NCBI GenBank assembly: GCA_033239525.1
Contig: BSYO01000004.1
Span: 14,298,037 to 14,362,036 of the forward strand
Direction of reading: 5' to 3'
Length of the DNA: 64,000 nucleotides
Source: Nepenthes gracilis
Lineage: Eukaryota > Streptophyta > Magnoliopsida > Caryophyllales > Nepenthaceae
The position numbers and the translations under genes are program-made. The notes under the pieces were generated by a model, which saw only the letters and a program-made list of their open reading frames with translations, had not been told where the DNA came from and searched no databases. This document shows, piece by piece, positions 54,301 to 64,000 of the stretch (positions are counted from its first letter, which is position 1; each line of letters starts with the position of its first letter).

Positions 54301-57300
54301 TGACAACTAACACCACTGGCCACTATCAGCACTCAGTGGCCGGCGAATCCTGACAAACCACTTGTCAGAGATCTTGGTTTCCAAAAGCCTTCCTAAAGGA
54401 GCCTACAAATACCTTCTCTAGCAGCTGAGAAGAAAGAGGAATTCCCACTTCCACAAATGGCCTAAGCGGTGATCAGAGATCGAAATCTTGATCCTAACAC
54501 CTAGTGCTCAAAGCAACGAGGAGAAAGAAATAGCTCTCTTCCCTTGAACCATCGCCACACTACGGCAACGATAGTGAACCACTTTTAATAGTGCAACAAA
54601 GGGAGCACAAGCCTTCTTCAAGCATCCCACGCACTCCTCGCGTTCCAGCATCCCTATATTTTCATCACGTTTACTTCCACATGTGTATCTTTCCGTTCCC
54701 GGGGAAAAATTTCTGACTTAAGCGTCGGAGTGTTTATGGTGGGACAACTTCTTGCCGTCTTCTGACCTTTTATTTATAATTTGTGGTGCGCAAAACCCAG
54801 GTTGAGAAATGCAGAGACTGGACCCATTCGTGATCCAATCTTACCGAGGAATCCGAAGGCTCCCTAATCCGCACGAGAACCCGGACCCAGGGACGCATCA
54901 AGATCCTTATATAGAAAAACTGTACTCCTATATTAATTAGAAAATAAATATAATTTTCTAGCTAAAAATATTTCAAAATGAAAAAATAATATGACATAAT
55001 TTTCTAAAATAAAATCTTATTAAATAAAATATCTCAAAATAAAATAAAATAAAATCTTTAATAAAAATAAAATAAAATCAAAATCAAATAAGTCTCAAAT
55101 CACGTTTATTTTGGAATGTTCCTGATGTCGGCATCACATTCTCTTTGTAACTACAAAAAATCATAATAAGCATAACATTTTATTAACAAAACCATGAATA
55201 TGATCTATATTGTTCACTTTGTTCATAAAGTTTAATGTCACCTTGTGCTTATAACCGGTAAGATGAATAATTAGGGTAACAGGTCTACACTCCCCAATAT
55301 GGCAACAGATGTACTCATATGATTTCACGCAACATCTTTGTATAAAGAGTGGTATAGATAAGGCTGTACAAAAACAATTTAGCTTTGGTATTCTTACCTT
55401 GGGGACTGAAGGTGGCGGAATACTACATGCTCTAGTAAGGTCCTTGCATAGATAATTTACCAAAGAATCCAGCTGTGGTTTACTTTTATATATGTATTCA
55501 GCAACATCAGTGTCGAAATCTCCAATGACCTACATCAGCGTAATTGCATAATCAACATTGTCACTGTGCTTAGCTAAACCTTATAAAATATGATTGGCAT
55601 AATTCATCTAGTTTTCTTCAGGTAGTTAATTAGTTATACAAACAAAATCACATATTTGGTCCATTTGAATTCTATATCAGGCAATCTAATGGAGAGATAC
55701 TAGTTTTGGGGCATCAAAAATTACAAATCCAAATAACACAATGATTTGGAAGTTGGGACAGAAGATCTAAAGCACAACTATTAAGGACTAACCTCCTGGC
55801 ATGCCCGTTCTATTGTCTTGCATTCCGAGTTGCATTGTCCTTCAGAGTCTTGATCAACAAGCTGAAACCAGAAGCATGTAGATTTTACAATTCAGAAAGA
55901 AACCTAAGCCATTTAATCAAGTTTTTTCCTAAAATGTTCCTCAATCTATAGTGCTCTGCTCCTATCCTGTCAAATAGTGTATGCACATCAAATATTTGAA
56001 CTTCATCACAGAGAGATACTTGAAGGAAAGCTTTGACATGATGGTAAATTGTGGTCGATCAAGGGCTTGAGTCGTAGAAATGACATCTTAGATAATACAA
56101 AATAAGACCATATATAATATTAATTAAACTGATCCAACTCTAATCCAGACTGCTCATAGTGGGAGCTTTATGTACCAAATCACTCTCTAACAAATAAAAT
56201 AACCCCTAACAAAAAGACAATTTTTTCATCACAAGAATCTACCACTCCGCGTTTTGTAGTCCAAATACAATTAAAATGAATTGTATTGGTTCCACTCCCC
56301 AAATAGCTTTTATACTTTCGTATGCTCCCTAGTACAAATGCTAATGGGCTTGAAGTATGAACTAAACACATGTCAACTTTAACCGGATGCTGATTTTTTC
56401 CCTCAAAAAAAGTGGGTTTCCCAAACTTGATCCTGCACCAATTTGTTAGAGACGCTCCAATATCATGCTAAGTAATCACCTCAGCCTAAAAATTTAAGCC
56501 ATTTGGTGAGGGCTCAAAAATAGGCTATATTCTGACACCAAGACATAGCACGTCTATGTTGCATTTAATAAAATGAAAATATCTGTCCGTCGCCCTTCTG
56601 AAGTCCAAAGACAATACCAATAATTATATTGGTTTCATGCACACGCGGAAAAAGTTTTAGTAGTTAAGGATTTATGCGATAGCATAACCTTGGCACAAAT
56701 GCATTAGGTTTGTAGTAAAAACACGCCATGTCTTCAACACTGCACCACTTCGTTAGAGACACTTCATATCATAATAAGGAATCACCCCGTTCCAAAAATT
56801 TTAAGCCATTTGGTGAGGGCAAAGACTATATTTTATGCCCTAAAACCAGCACTTACCACGCATAAATAAAGTTTATAATTAAAAAATAATAATAATAAGA
56901 AAACAGGTGTGATTAAAAAGAAGTAAAAATTATCTTTTTTTATTACCTCCAACTTGTCTCCTTGCTCAACAATGTCAATTTTCAAAATCCAATCAGCTTC
57001 TTGCTTCTTCAAATTACACACATTCTCGGCAATCTCAATAATTTGATACTCTGAGATCTGTCACGGTTTCGTAATAAATAAAACTCGAACACAAATTTAT
57101 TAAGAGACCATATGAAAGAGAGAGGAGAACAAAAAATTTACCTTTTTGGAAGAGATCTCAGCTTGCTTATTCTGCACCTGACTGTATAATTCGGAGGCGA
57201 CCTTTTCACAAACTTGACATTTGATGTATGGAATGTCTTCTCTTCTAGCAGCCCCTACTGGTTTCTTCAAGCCCTCTGACAGCGAGACTAAAGAAGAAAA

Positions 57301-57354
57301 CGTTATTGCCGATAATAACAGAAATATAAACACCGATTGGGCCATCTTTCCCAT
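51343..57354 (-). CDS. Secretory saposin-like (MSAP/Canopy-like, DUF3456 type) protein, seven coding exons
   Basis: Minus strand coding exons: 57354-57142, 57057-56947, 55861-55793, 55529-55398, 51902-51825, 51736-51617, 51534-51343. All introns are GT-AG and every junction falls between codons, giving 304 codons. Residues 1-28 are a signal peptide (MGKMAQSVFIFLLLSAITF then SSLVSLSEG). Residues 41-166 form the cysteine-rich core with eight Cys (46, 49, 85, 118, 122, 129, 159, 166), including CQVC and CKTIERAC, as in saposin-like MSAP/Canopy proteins; such proteins act as ER or secretory co-chaperones, a role not proven for plants. An acidic stretch (about 224-236, GDEEDDDEEE) precedes a basic tail (RLRRWWKGKK), ending NPEL. 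The first ATG was chosen; a second Met three residues on is possible. Family assignment is from the signal peptide and Cys pattern, not from a search. Confidence 0.85.
52187..52210 (+). repeat. (GA)n microsatellite in intron 4 of the saposin-like gene
   Basis: A run of GA dinucleotides (about 12 repeats). The adjacent segment 53700-53890 is also GA-rich and contains a degenerate local duplication ending in CAATATTCATT. Confidence 0.8.
53948..54900 (+). mobile_element. Solo LTR G (Tat type) inside intron 4 of the saposin-like gene
   Basis: A 953-bp solo LTR. It begins TGATGGGTCC and ends GGACGCATCA, terminal inverted repeats. Flanking bases GGATC (53943-53947) and AGATC (54901-54905) look like a 5-bp target duplication with one change. 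Blocks such as TTAAGCGTCGGAGTGTTTATGG match LTR E (TTGAGTATTGGAGTGTTTATGG). No PBS or gag is present. It lies antisense to the gene. Confidence 0.85.
56230..56860 (+). repeat. Degenerate tandem duplication of about 300 bp in intron 2 of the saposin-like gene
   Basis: Copy 1 spans about 56230-56560 and copy 2 about 56575-56860. Matching blocks include TAGTCCAAA/AAGTCCAAAGACAAT, TTGTTAGAGACGCT/TCGTTAGAGACACT, ATCATGCTAAGTAATCACC/ATCATAATAAGGAATCACC and AAGCCATTTGGTGAGGGC. The most conserved block is TTTAAGCCATTTGGTGAGGG. Confidence 0.75.
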
Positions 57355-57651
57355 TTTCCTGACGCTCCCTCTGTATTTCTCTCGCTCGCTCGCTCCCTCC
57401 CCCTCGTCTCTGAGCGCAAGGTTTGCAGGGAAGGAGGGTCTGAGCATCAAATAGAGTGCGCCGGATATACAACAGCGCTTGAGAGCCGCCAGGACACGTG
57501 CACTAGCGATTTTGCAAGTGATTGAGGGGTCTCTAGACGCCGTCGTATTGGCTTTTTCATTTTTTTTATTTTTGTTTTTAATGGTGGGGTTGTCATACTG
57601 TCGTATTGATGGTTGATACGCTCCGTTGGTTGACGTGTTTGGTTGCACTTG

Positions 57652-57674
57652 ATTGGCTGGTTGAAGCCACGTCA
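57652..57674 (-). promoter_or_regulatory. Possible ER-stress element (CCAAT box plus TGACGTGG)
   Basis: On the minus strand TGACGTGG (57674-57667) and CCAAT (57656-57652) are 10 bases apart, about 300 bp upstream of the start codon. TGACGTGG is the core of the unfolded-protein-response element bound by ATF6/bZIP60-type factors, and CCAAT is the partner box of ER-stress elements, although the relative order is inverted from the usual ERSE. A second TGACGTG is at 57631-57637. Confidence 0.45.
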
Positions 57675-58345
57675 GCGGAAAGACACGGTACATGGGCTTT
57701 CTTCGCTTTAAATTCGGAATCATACAAATCTAATGGCGGATGTATTTTTTATTTAATATATAATTAGTTTTTGAAAAAAAATTAAAAGTATATAAATTCT
57801 CAGACTCATATTTAATACTTTCAGAATTGAGGGAAATAAGCTGTGCCTTCACAGCGACACGCAACTGTCCTAGTTCCTAGGCTATAAGTTATTGAATTTT
57901 AATAATTCTCATTTTTTATCAGAGTAATTTTATATTTTTAGAATAACAATTGATAATAAATAGAGTTAAATAATGTCTATAGTATCCAATATAATTTGGA
58001 CCAATTAAAATTTTAGGGTTTAGAAAATATTATTGAAAATAAGAGGAGTAATGTCAGTATGAAACGAGGACGAGAAGTGGAACCCAATTGCAAACTTAAA
58101 TCCATTTTTGCAGAGGGAAAGGAAATCATATGCTTCACAGGCGATGACGCAGTCGCGGGCGCCAAGGGCTCTTCCTCCATTTTTGGTGGCCCCAAGGAAG
58201 CCAACGGCTTCAGGGAGGAGGCCGATTCTGAGCGCTCTACCTGCTTTGGCTAGTTTTGAACTCGACTCTCTCCGTTGCAGGTTTTAGCATTCAGGATTAC
58301 ATGATAGTCCCCGTCGACACAAAAGGATTCCTTGCACTCTCGTCC

Positions 58346-58377
<32 letters not shown>
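58346..58377 (+). repeat. (ATT)n microsatellite
   Basis: About ten ATT repeats between the promoter of the saposin-like gene and element E. No gene overlaps it. Confidence 0.9.
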
Positions 58378-58606
58378 TTAAGTCGTAGATATAATTTTAG
58401 TAACATTTTGTTCCGCAGCTTGCTTGATAAATAGGATCAAACTGGTTACATGATCGGTTTGATGTCCTGCTTTAAAATCTGTGGGATGGTAAAAAATTGG
58501 GCTCCGCTGATTATTTGTGTTGACATTATCACAGGAAAAAATGAGTGATCTAAATTATATTTTTTATAAATTTAATTTTTAAAAAATTTGTGATCAATAA
58601 AGAAGT

Positions 58607-59521
58607 TGATGGAGACGTCAATAGTGGGCTGACCCGAAAGGGATAAGTGGCCAAGAATCCATAGCAGCCCATTTATTCTTAGGATGGTCAACGCTACCGT
58701 TGACCAAAAGAGTACCCCAAGTGGGCCGGGCATAGCCCAAAATAAGCATGGCATAGATTAAAATCAACATACGTGCACCTTCTCAAGTCTCAACGGTCGT
58801 CTGCCCTAATTTTTCGCACATCCAAGAATGGTAATCTCTTCTGTAACGAAAATCTTCCAGAATCATATCACATCCCAAAGAAAAGGCTCACAAATCAGTG
58901 TGGGATCTTCAAAGGAAGCTTCAACAGTCAATGCGCGCAGTATCTCCACAGAAGGAAATGAATCCTCACTCCTAACCATTGCAGCCCAGAATGGTGCCTG
59001 CACCCATACTGGAAAAGGCAATGATCCCCACAGAAAGTGGGCATCCTGCCTTGCCAACTTAGAAAGACAGTGAAGGCCCATGACTATAAAAGACCATGGA
59101 ATCTCACTCCATAGGTACGCTCTCTTGCACACTCAAAATAACAAAAGCTATCTAAGCTCTCAAGTATTCCAGCACTCTACTCTCTCTGTTATTAGTTTCC
59201 TACAAACTCAAAACTTAGAGATACTGTTCTTTACGAACATCCACGAGCAAAGTCACTCTCTATGAGTGCACCTTCGACCATCATTTTCAAATCTCGCACC
59301 CAATATTCATTTTTACATTCTCTAATTTTACCTTCTTATTCTTAGAAAACCGTTTACTGATTTGAGTATTGGAGTGTTTATGGTGGGATAATTTTTTACC
59401 ATCATCTGACCTCTCATTTGTAGTTGTGGTGTGCAGGGTCCCAGGCATGAAGGACGGTAATCAGAATTCAAAGAGCCAGTTCAATCCAAATTCGTTTAAA
59501 GTTTGAATCCATGACGCATTA
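58607..59521 (+). mobile_element. Element E 5' LTR (Tat type)
   Basis: A 915-bp LTR from TGATGGAGAC to GACGCATTA (decayed CATCA). The 3' half matches LTR G and LTR D (TGTTTATGGTGGGATAATTT, TGGTGTGCAGGGTCCCAGGC). It is followed directly by a primer-binding-site-like sequence. Confidence 0.82.
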
Positions 59522-59540
59522 TTGACGTCATCTGTGGGAA
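59522..59540 (+). other. Element E primer-binding site, decayed
   Basis: TTGACGTCATCTGTGGGAA lies right at the LTR end. It looks like a degraded form of the TTGGCGCCGTCTGTGGGAA-type site of plant Tat elements; I do not assign the tRNA. Confidence 0.6.
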
Positions 59541-59899
59541 CGCTGACGAAAAGCCGACCAACTACTTCTCCTAAATCTGCATCATCTGACAATATGGTGA
59601 ACACAAGGGCACAAGCTATTGCTCCCGCTAAAGAAGCTACCTCCCCCAACCACAACCACTCCGCTGGTAGTTAGGCTGGAGAACAACCTGCTCAAATCTT
59701 CCTGGCCATGGCGAAACAGATGATCAAGATGTCACAAATACTCCAAATGCTCTACACATACCAGGGCAAGAAGAAGCAAGGGACTCAATTCTCTTTGTCT
59801 CACACGCCAACCTCCAGGCAGGGATGCCAGAGAAAGAAGAAGCGGACTAAGAAGACCCCAAAGCCGGGCAACTCTCACATCCTAGTGGCCTCCAACACG

Positions 59900-61440
59900 T
59901 AGAGTCATTCAAGGCTTAAGGGGCGCTTGGACCGTGGAACTCCTGATGAGAGTCCTGAAAGAAGAAATCCCAGATATTCCTATGATGAGCAGAGGGCTCC
60001 CGTGTAGGAGGGAGCCTCTCACATCATCCGGTCCACGAGTAATAGCAGCAGACCGGCTCTGTGCCACACGACAGAGAGAATGGAGTTGAGAACCTACCTC
60101 AACTCTAAAAGATTTGCAACCTCCTCTTAAGTGGAGGAGAAAGTTCAGAAGATTTGGAACCGCGTATGAAGACAAACATGCGGCCGATTTGAAGCGATCT
60201 CCATTCACTATGGAAATATGGACCCAAGCGTTGCTGCTAAAGTTCAATATACAAGCCCTAGAATCTTATGACGGGAGCACTGATCTTATGGGTCACTTCT
60301 GCACCCTACTGAGCTTCCAAGGCCCGGAGGAGGCATTCATGTGCCAGTGTTTCCCTCTCACTCTAAAGGGGGATGTTAGGATCTAGTTCTACTAGTTCTC
60401 GACAAATTTATTCTGGAGCTTCCGGGACCTCGCGGACAGTTTCCTGGCTTAGTACGCTTCAAGTCGCCATGAGGAAAAGCAGTCGTGGCATCTCACCCAT
60501 GTAAAGCAGAAGTCGGGCAAGAACCTAAGAAAATTCATAAAGTGGTTCGTGGCTAAAGCTCGGAGAATACCTAAGCTTACCGAAGAAGTGAAGCTTAGTA
60601 GCTTCATTTCCATGCTGGGACCGGGCGATTTCTTCAGGCACTTAGCCCACAAAAATCCATAGACCTTCAGGGATGCGAAATCTATTACTTTGGCCTATGT
60701 CGTTGCCGAAGAAGCCAACGAGATGAAGCATCCGGAGCAGACCGACCAGCCTCACTCTTTCCCGGTGGAGGAAAAGAGGAAAAATGGGGGCAGCGACAAC
60801 CCCCAAAAGAAGCTGCCCTGAGTTGAACCACCAGCACGAAAAGAGCACAGGCCCATGCATTTAACTTCACTAAACGACACCGGGGCCAACGTCCTAATAC
60901 AGATCTTGGAAGAAAAATCCGCGAAGTGGCCAAAATAATTGAAGAACCCGGAGAGAGGGGATCTGTCAAAATATTGCAATTTCCATCGATCTCCAAAACA
61001 CAACTTAGAAGACTGTCGGATGCTGCAACCAAAGATTGAAGAGTTGATCTATCGGAGCCACCTCACAAAGTTCCTGACGAACCCTGGGCAGAGCTCTGGA
61101 ACCTCAAATGGTGACAGACTGGATTTGCCTCAACCACAGAACAAGGTAGCGGCTGGGTTGGTCAATATGGTAACCACTAGACCTACCAAGGTGCATCCAA
61201 CTAATCACCAGGAGAAGTTGGATAAGTGCAAGAAGTAGAGGGTGGGGGAAGATGTTAATAGTTTTAGCGATAATGATATGACACATGTAATCTCCCCCCA
61301 TTCTAATCCCCTGGTTGTATCTGCGCTCGTTTCGAATAATACTCTTGACTACCAGTTAAAACGAAACGAGTTTTCGTTGATAATGAAAGTTCAAGAGATT
61401 TACTTTATCTCGATGCATTCTTTAAGTTAGGACTTAAAAA
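59900..61440 (+). pseudogene. Element E gag (broken)
   Basis: Gag blocks in order: MEIWTQALLLKFNIQALESY then DGSTDLMGHFCTLLSFQGPE; KQKSGKNLRKFIKWFVAKARR; LTEEVKLSSFISMLGPG; LAYVVAEEANEMKHPEQ; and the zinc-knuckle-like SKYCNFHRSPKHNLEDCRML, then QPKIEELI. Gag packages element RNA. Single-base changes have made stops (near 60385, 60420 and later) and several shifts. The order matches element D, but D is interrupted by solo LTR F after EANEAKRL. Confidence 0.85.
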
Positions 61441-61712
61441 GAATCAATTCAAATTGACTAGAGGACCGCTATATGGGCTAACTAATGAGCCAGTAGCCGT
61501 CCAAGGGACGTTACAGCTAGAGGTCACCCTTAGCACGTACCCGAGAACGGCGAGCTGCACACTCACCTTCCTAGTTATCAACCTACCCTCCGTATACAAC
61601 GTCATCTTAGGTCGACCATGCCTAATGGTGTTTGGAGCCATCACTTTAATACCACACTTAAAAATAAAATTCCCAATAGTATGCGGTATTAGCGAAATGT
61701 TAGGTGACTAAG
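61440..61712 (+). pseudogene. Element E protease (C-terminal part readable)
   Basis: The frame 61454-61711 reads PLYGLTNEPVAVQGTLQLEV, then FLVINLPSVYNVILGRP and HLKIKFPI. The NVILGRP block is the retropepsin C-terminal region of Ty3/gypsy pol. The catalytic triad region is in another frame and disrupted. It precedes the RT remnant. Confidence 0.8.
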
Positions 61713-61899
61713 TAATCGGACGGACATGCAACATGTCACAGTTAGCTCCAACCGGCATCGAGAGGCAAGTAGAAGAGTTGGACCATCGAGATGAGGTGAC
61801 CCTGCAGTAGGCACAGTTCGGCAAAACTACTGACCTTGTACCTCTAAATCTGAAAGATCCAAAAAAGTGTGTACAGATAGGGGGCTCATTCTCCAGACC

Positions 61900-62870
61900 C
61901 CTGCGAGATGAACTGATCAACTTCTTAAGGCAGAACACGGATGTCTTCGCATGGACATCTGCTAACATGCCCAGGATTCTGGTCAAAGTAATGGTCCACA
62001 AGGTAGGTCTCGATGTCGGTCGCAAGTCCATCAGGTAGAAGCGGAGGAACTACTTTGTTCAAAAGCTTATATCCATCCGGGAGGAGGTGAAAAGGCTGTT
62101 GGACGCCAGGTTCATCCAAGAAGTCTAGTACCCGAATTGGCTCTCCAATATTATATTAGTCAAGAAGAGTAATAAAAAATGATGGATATGTATCGATTTT
62201 ACCAACGTCAACAAAGCCTGCCTGAAGGATAGCTTCCCATTACCGGGATCGACTTGTTAGTGGACTCCACTTCGCTCACCGATTTGCTGAGTTTTATGGA
62301 TGCGTACTCGAGTTATAACTAGATCCGGATGAGCTTAGAGAATGAGGAGCACACTTCGTTTATGGCCGATCAAGGGACCTACTGTTATAAGGTCATACCT
62401 TTCGGTCCGAAAGACGTAGGCGCAACATACCAAAGGTTCATGAACAAAATGGTTGAGAAATAGATCGGCTACAATATGAAGGTATACGTAGATGACATGT
62501 TCGTCAAGAGAAAGACCACCAATGATCATATTGTGATCTGGTTAAAACTTTCGATGTACTCTGTGTGCACCAGATGAAGTTGAACCCATCAAAGTGTGTC
62601 TTCGGAGTATCCTCTAGAAAGTTCCTAGGTTTCATCGTCTCCCAGCGAGGGATCAAAATAAACCCAAAAAAGATCAAGGCACTCATGGACATGACTCCAC
62701 CACAGAGTGTCAATGATGTCCAGAGGTTGACTGGGAGATCGGCAGTGCTCTCCCGCTTCTTGGCTAAATCCGATGACAAGTACTTTCCCTTCTTCAAGGC
62801 TTTGAGGGGGACGAAGGGGAATGGATTCCAGTGGACGGCAGAGTGCCAGGCTGCCTTCAATGAACTGAAG
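61900..62870 (+). pseudogene. Element E reverse transcriptase (broken)
   Basis: Blocks in order: VKRLLDARFIQEV, NWLSNIILVKKSNKK, WICIDFTNVNKACLKDSFPL, a FMDAYSSYN-like segment, the catalytic YVDD (62485-62496) in a VYVDDMFVK context, then MKLNPSKCVFGVSSRKFLGF, RGIKINPKKIKALMDMTPP, and PFFKALRGTKGNGFQWT. Stops at 62038, 62127, 62180 and others and a frame change near 62250 inactivate it. Same lineage and order as element D. Confidence 0.88.
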
Positions 62871-63260
62871 TAGTACCTGGAAAGTCCACCACTGTTGACG
62901 TCACCGAGGGAATGAGAGGAGCTGTATCTCTACCTGACTGTATCAGAGGCGGCTCTTAACTCAGTCCTAATATGCTAGGGTTCTGACACGCAGCGATTGG
63001 TCTACTATGGAGCAAGACATTGACCGGAGTTGAGACTCACTACCCACACGTCGAGAAGCTTGCTTTGGTACTCGTCTTCTCAGCTAGGAAGTTGAGGCCT
63101 TATTTCTAGGCTCATCATATAGTTGTCCTGACTGACCAGTCATTAAAGGGCATCCTTCAAAAGCCTGATGTCTCGGGACAACTAGTTAAGTGGGCCATTA
63201 AGTTGAGAGAGTTTGATATCGAGTTTTAACATAGGCCAACCATCAAAGGGTAGACACTAG
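62870..63260 (+). pseudogene. Element E first RNase H (broken)
   Basis: EELYLYLTVSEAALNSVLI, HVEKLALVLVFSARKLRPYF and LTDQSLKGILQKPDVSGQL-type sequences are readable in changing frames. They form the RT-linked RNase H of Ty3/gypsy pol. Stops separate all three blocks. Confidence 0.75.
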
Positions 63261-63329
63261 CTGACTTCATCATTGAAACAATGACCCCAATCATCAATGA
63301 GCACTGCAAGGACGACATGGATCATCATT

Positions 63330-63790
63330 TTGAAGCACCGGATTGGGTTATCAATGTGAATGGCTCGTCTACTAACTCAAGCAGCGGGATCGGAGTGGTC
63401 CTAAGGACCTTAGACGGGTTTGAGGTAAAGTATTTACTGAAACTTGATTTTTTGGCCACCAATAATATTGCTCAGTATGAAACCCTGCTAGCTTGGATTA
63501 CGACTAGCCAAAGAGTGCACAGCTAAGTATTTGATCATCTACGGTGACTCAAAACTAGTCGTCAACTAGATCAATGAGAACTTCAAAGCATGCAACCTTC
63601 CCTTGGCCAAATACTTGGCTAAGGTGAAGGCGCGATCCATAGGTTCGACAAACTCAACTTGGTCCACGTCCTCAGGACTGAAAACCGAAAGGGCAACCAA
63701 CTCGCGAGAGCAGCGGCGGCTAAAAATTTGGAGCAGTACTCGAAAGACATGTGGAAGGTCTTGAGCACTCTCAGCATAGAGGAATAGAAA
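63330..63790 (+). pseudogene. Element E second RNase H (broken)
   Basis: WVINVNGSSTNSSSGIGVVL, then DGFEVKYLLKLDFLATNNIA and LIIYGDSKLVVN repeat the second RNase H of element D (LHIDGSSTQVGNGAGMVLRS). The catalytic-type Asp before GSS reads Asn here. Stops occur near 63525 and 63568. Its place between RNase H and integrase marks the Tat lineage. Confidence 0.8.
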
Positions 63791-64000
63791 GTGATGTACG
63801 TCTCAGACTATGAGAACTGGATGTCACCCTACAAGAGATACCTTACAGATGGTTTATTGCCAGAGAACCCAAACGAAGGTAAGCAAATTAAGAAGATAGC
63901 CGGCTGGTACACTATAGTTGACGAAAAATTATAGCACCAAGGATACTCGGCTCTGTACCTTTGGTGTCTTACTCTAGAAGGGGTAGACTATGCACTGAGA
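63791..64000 (+). pseudogene. Element E integrase, first part, running off the window
   Basis: MSPYKRYLTDGLLPENPNE-type sequence and IAGWYTIVDEKL match the start of the element D integrase (YRWYLTDCVLSKNPEDAK, IARWYTIMNRKFYHKG). Only the N-terminal part lies in the window. Confidence 0.7.

Larger units (their letters stand above)
57355..58606 (-). other. Upstream region of the saposin-like gene
   Basis: This is the promoter side of the minus-strand gene. A GC-balanced part (57355-57720) gives way to AT-rich sequence, then an open frame on the + strand (58059-58253, 64 codons) that I cannot assign, and an (ATT)n run at 58346-58377. Element E begins at 58607. Confidence 0.6.

Noticed and set aside
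53948..54900. LTR G as a gene exon or separate full element
   Set aside because: No primer site, polypurine tract or coding sequence next to it; it is a solo LTR.
57100..57723. Longer N-terminus for the saposin-like protein (207 codons in one exon)
   Set aside because: The extension of about 123 residues upstream of MGKMAQ has low-complexity sequence and would bury the signal peptide; the start at 57354 gives a proper signal peptide.
58059..58253. 64-codon frame upstream of element E as a small gene
   Set aside because: No recognisable domain, no splice or promoter support; too short to claim.

Overview
The window is plant nuclear DNA, almost certainly from a flowering plant. It holds long-LTR Ty3/gypsy retrotransposons primed by initiator Met tRNA, a dual-RNase-H Tat-type element, and two intron-rich genes with plant-type GT-AG introns. 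I cannot name the species.

Left part (1-41,665) is a deep retrotransposon nest. The host is element D, a Tat-lineage Ty3/gypsy element on the + strand: gag at 24,859-25,740 and from 31,444, then protease, RT, two RNases H, integrase, a degenerate antisense gene, and a 3' LTR ending at 41,665. Element C (minus strand, gag but no pol) is inserted in D's gag and ends at 24,858. A tandem pair, A1/A2 (+ strand, Tekay/Del-like), is inserted in C's 3' LTR and ends at 17,697. Element B (6,580-15,063, minus strand, no coding capacity, 5-bp target duplication) is inserted in the last A LTR. A related solo LTR, F (25,741-31,438), also sits in D's gag and itself carries a 1.9-kb poly(A)-tailed retroposon with a 16-bp target duplication. 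The window opens inside A1 pol, so the left ends of A, C and D lie outside it.

Middle part (41,666-58,606) is the gene island. PRMT1, a type I protein arginine methyltransferase, lies on the + strand at 42,520-50,191 in nine coding exons, one of only 11 nt; the spliced frame is 383 aa. Convergent to it, on the minus strand at 57,354-51,343, is a seven-exon gene for a 304-aa secretory-pathway saposin-like protein (MSAP/Canopy-like, DUF3456 type). Its 3.5-kb fourth intron holds a solo Tat-type LTR (G).

Right part (58,607-64,000) is a second Tat-lineage element, E: 5' LTR, gag, protease, RT, both RNases H and the start of integrase, all broken by stops and frameshifts, running off the window.

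The most interesting non-annotated signals are in the long-LTR elements. They share a pairing between a TATGCTTCYGC motif in the LTR and a GCGGAAGC motif just after the primer-binding site, a hairpin near the LTR 3' end whose stem has been exchanged between the two LTRs of B, and inverted repeats next to the LTR promoters. All coding calls on the mobile elements are remnants. The only two apparently functional genes I can support are PRMT1 and the saposin-like gene.
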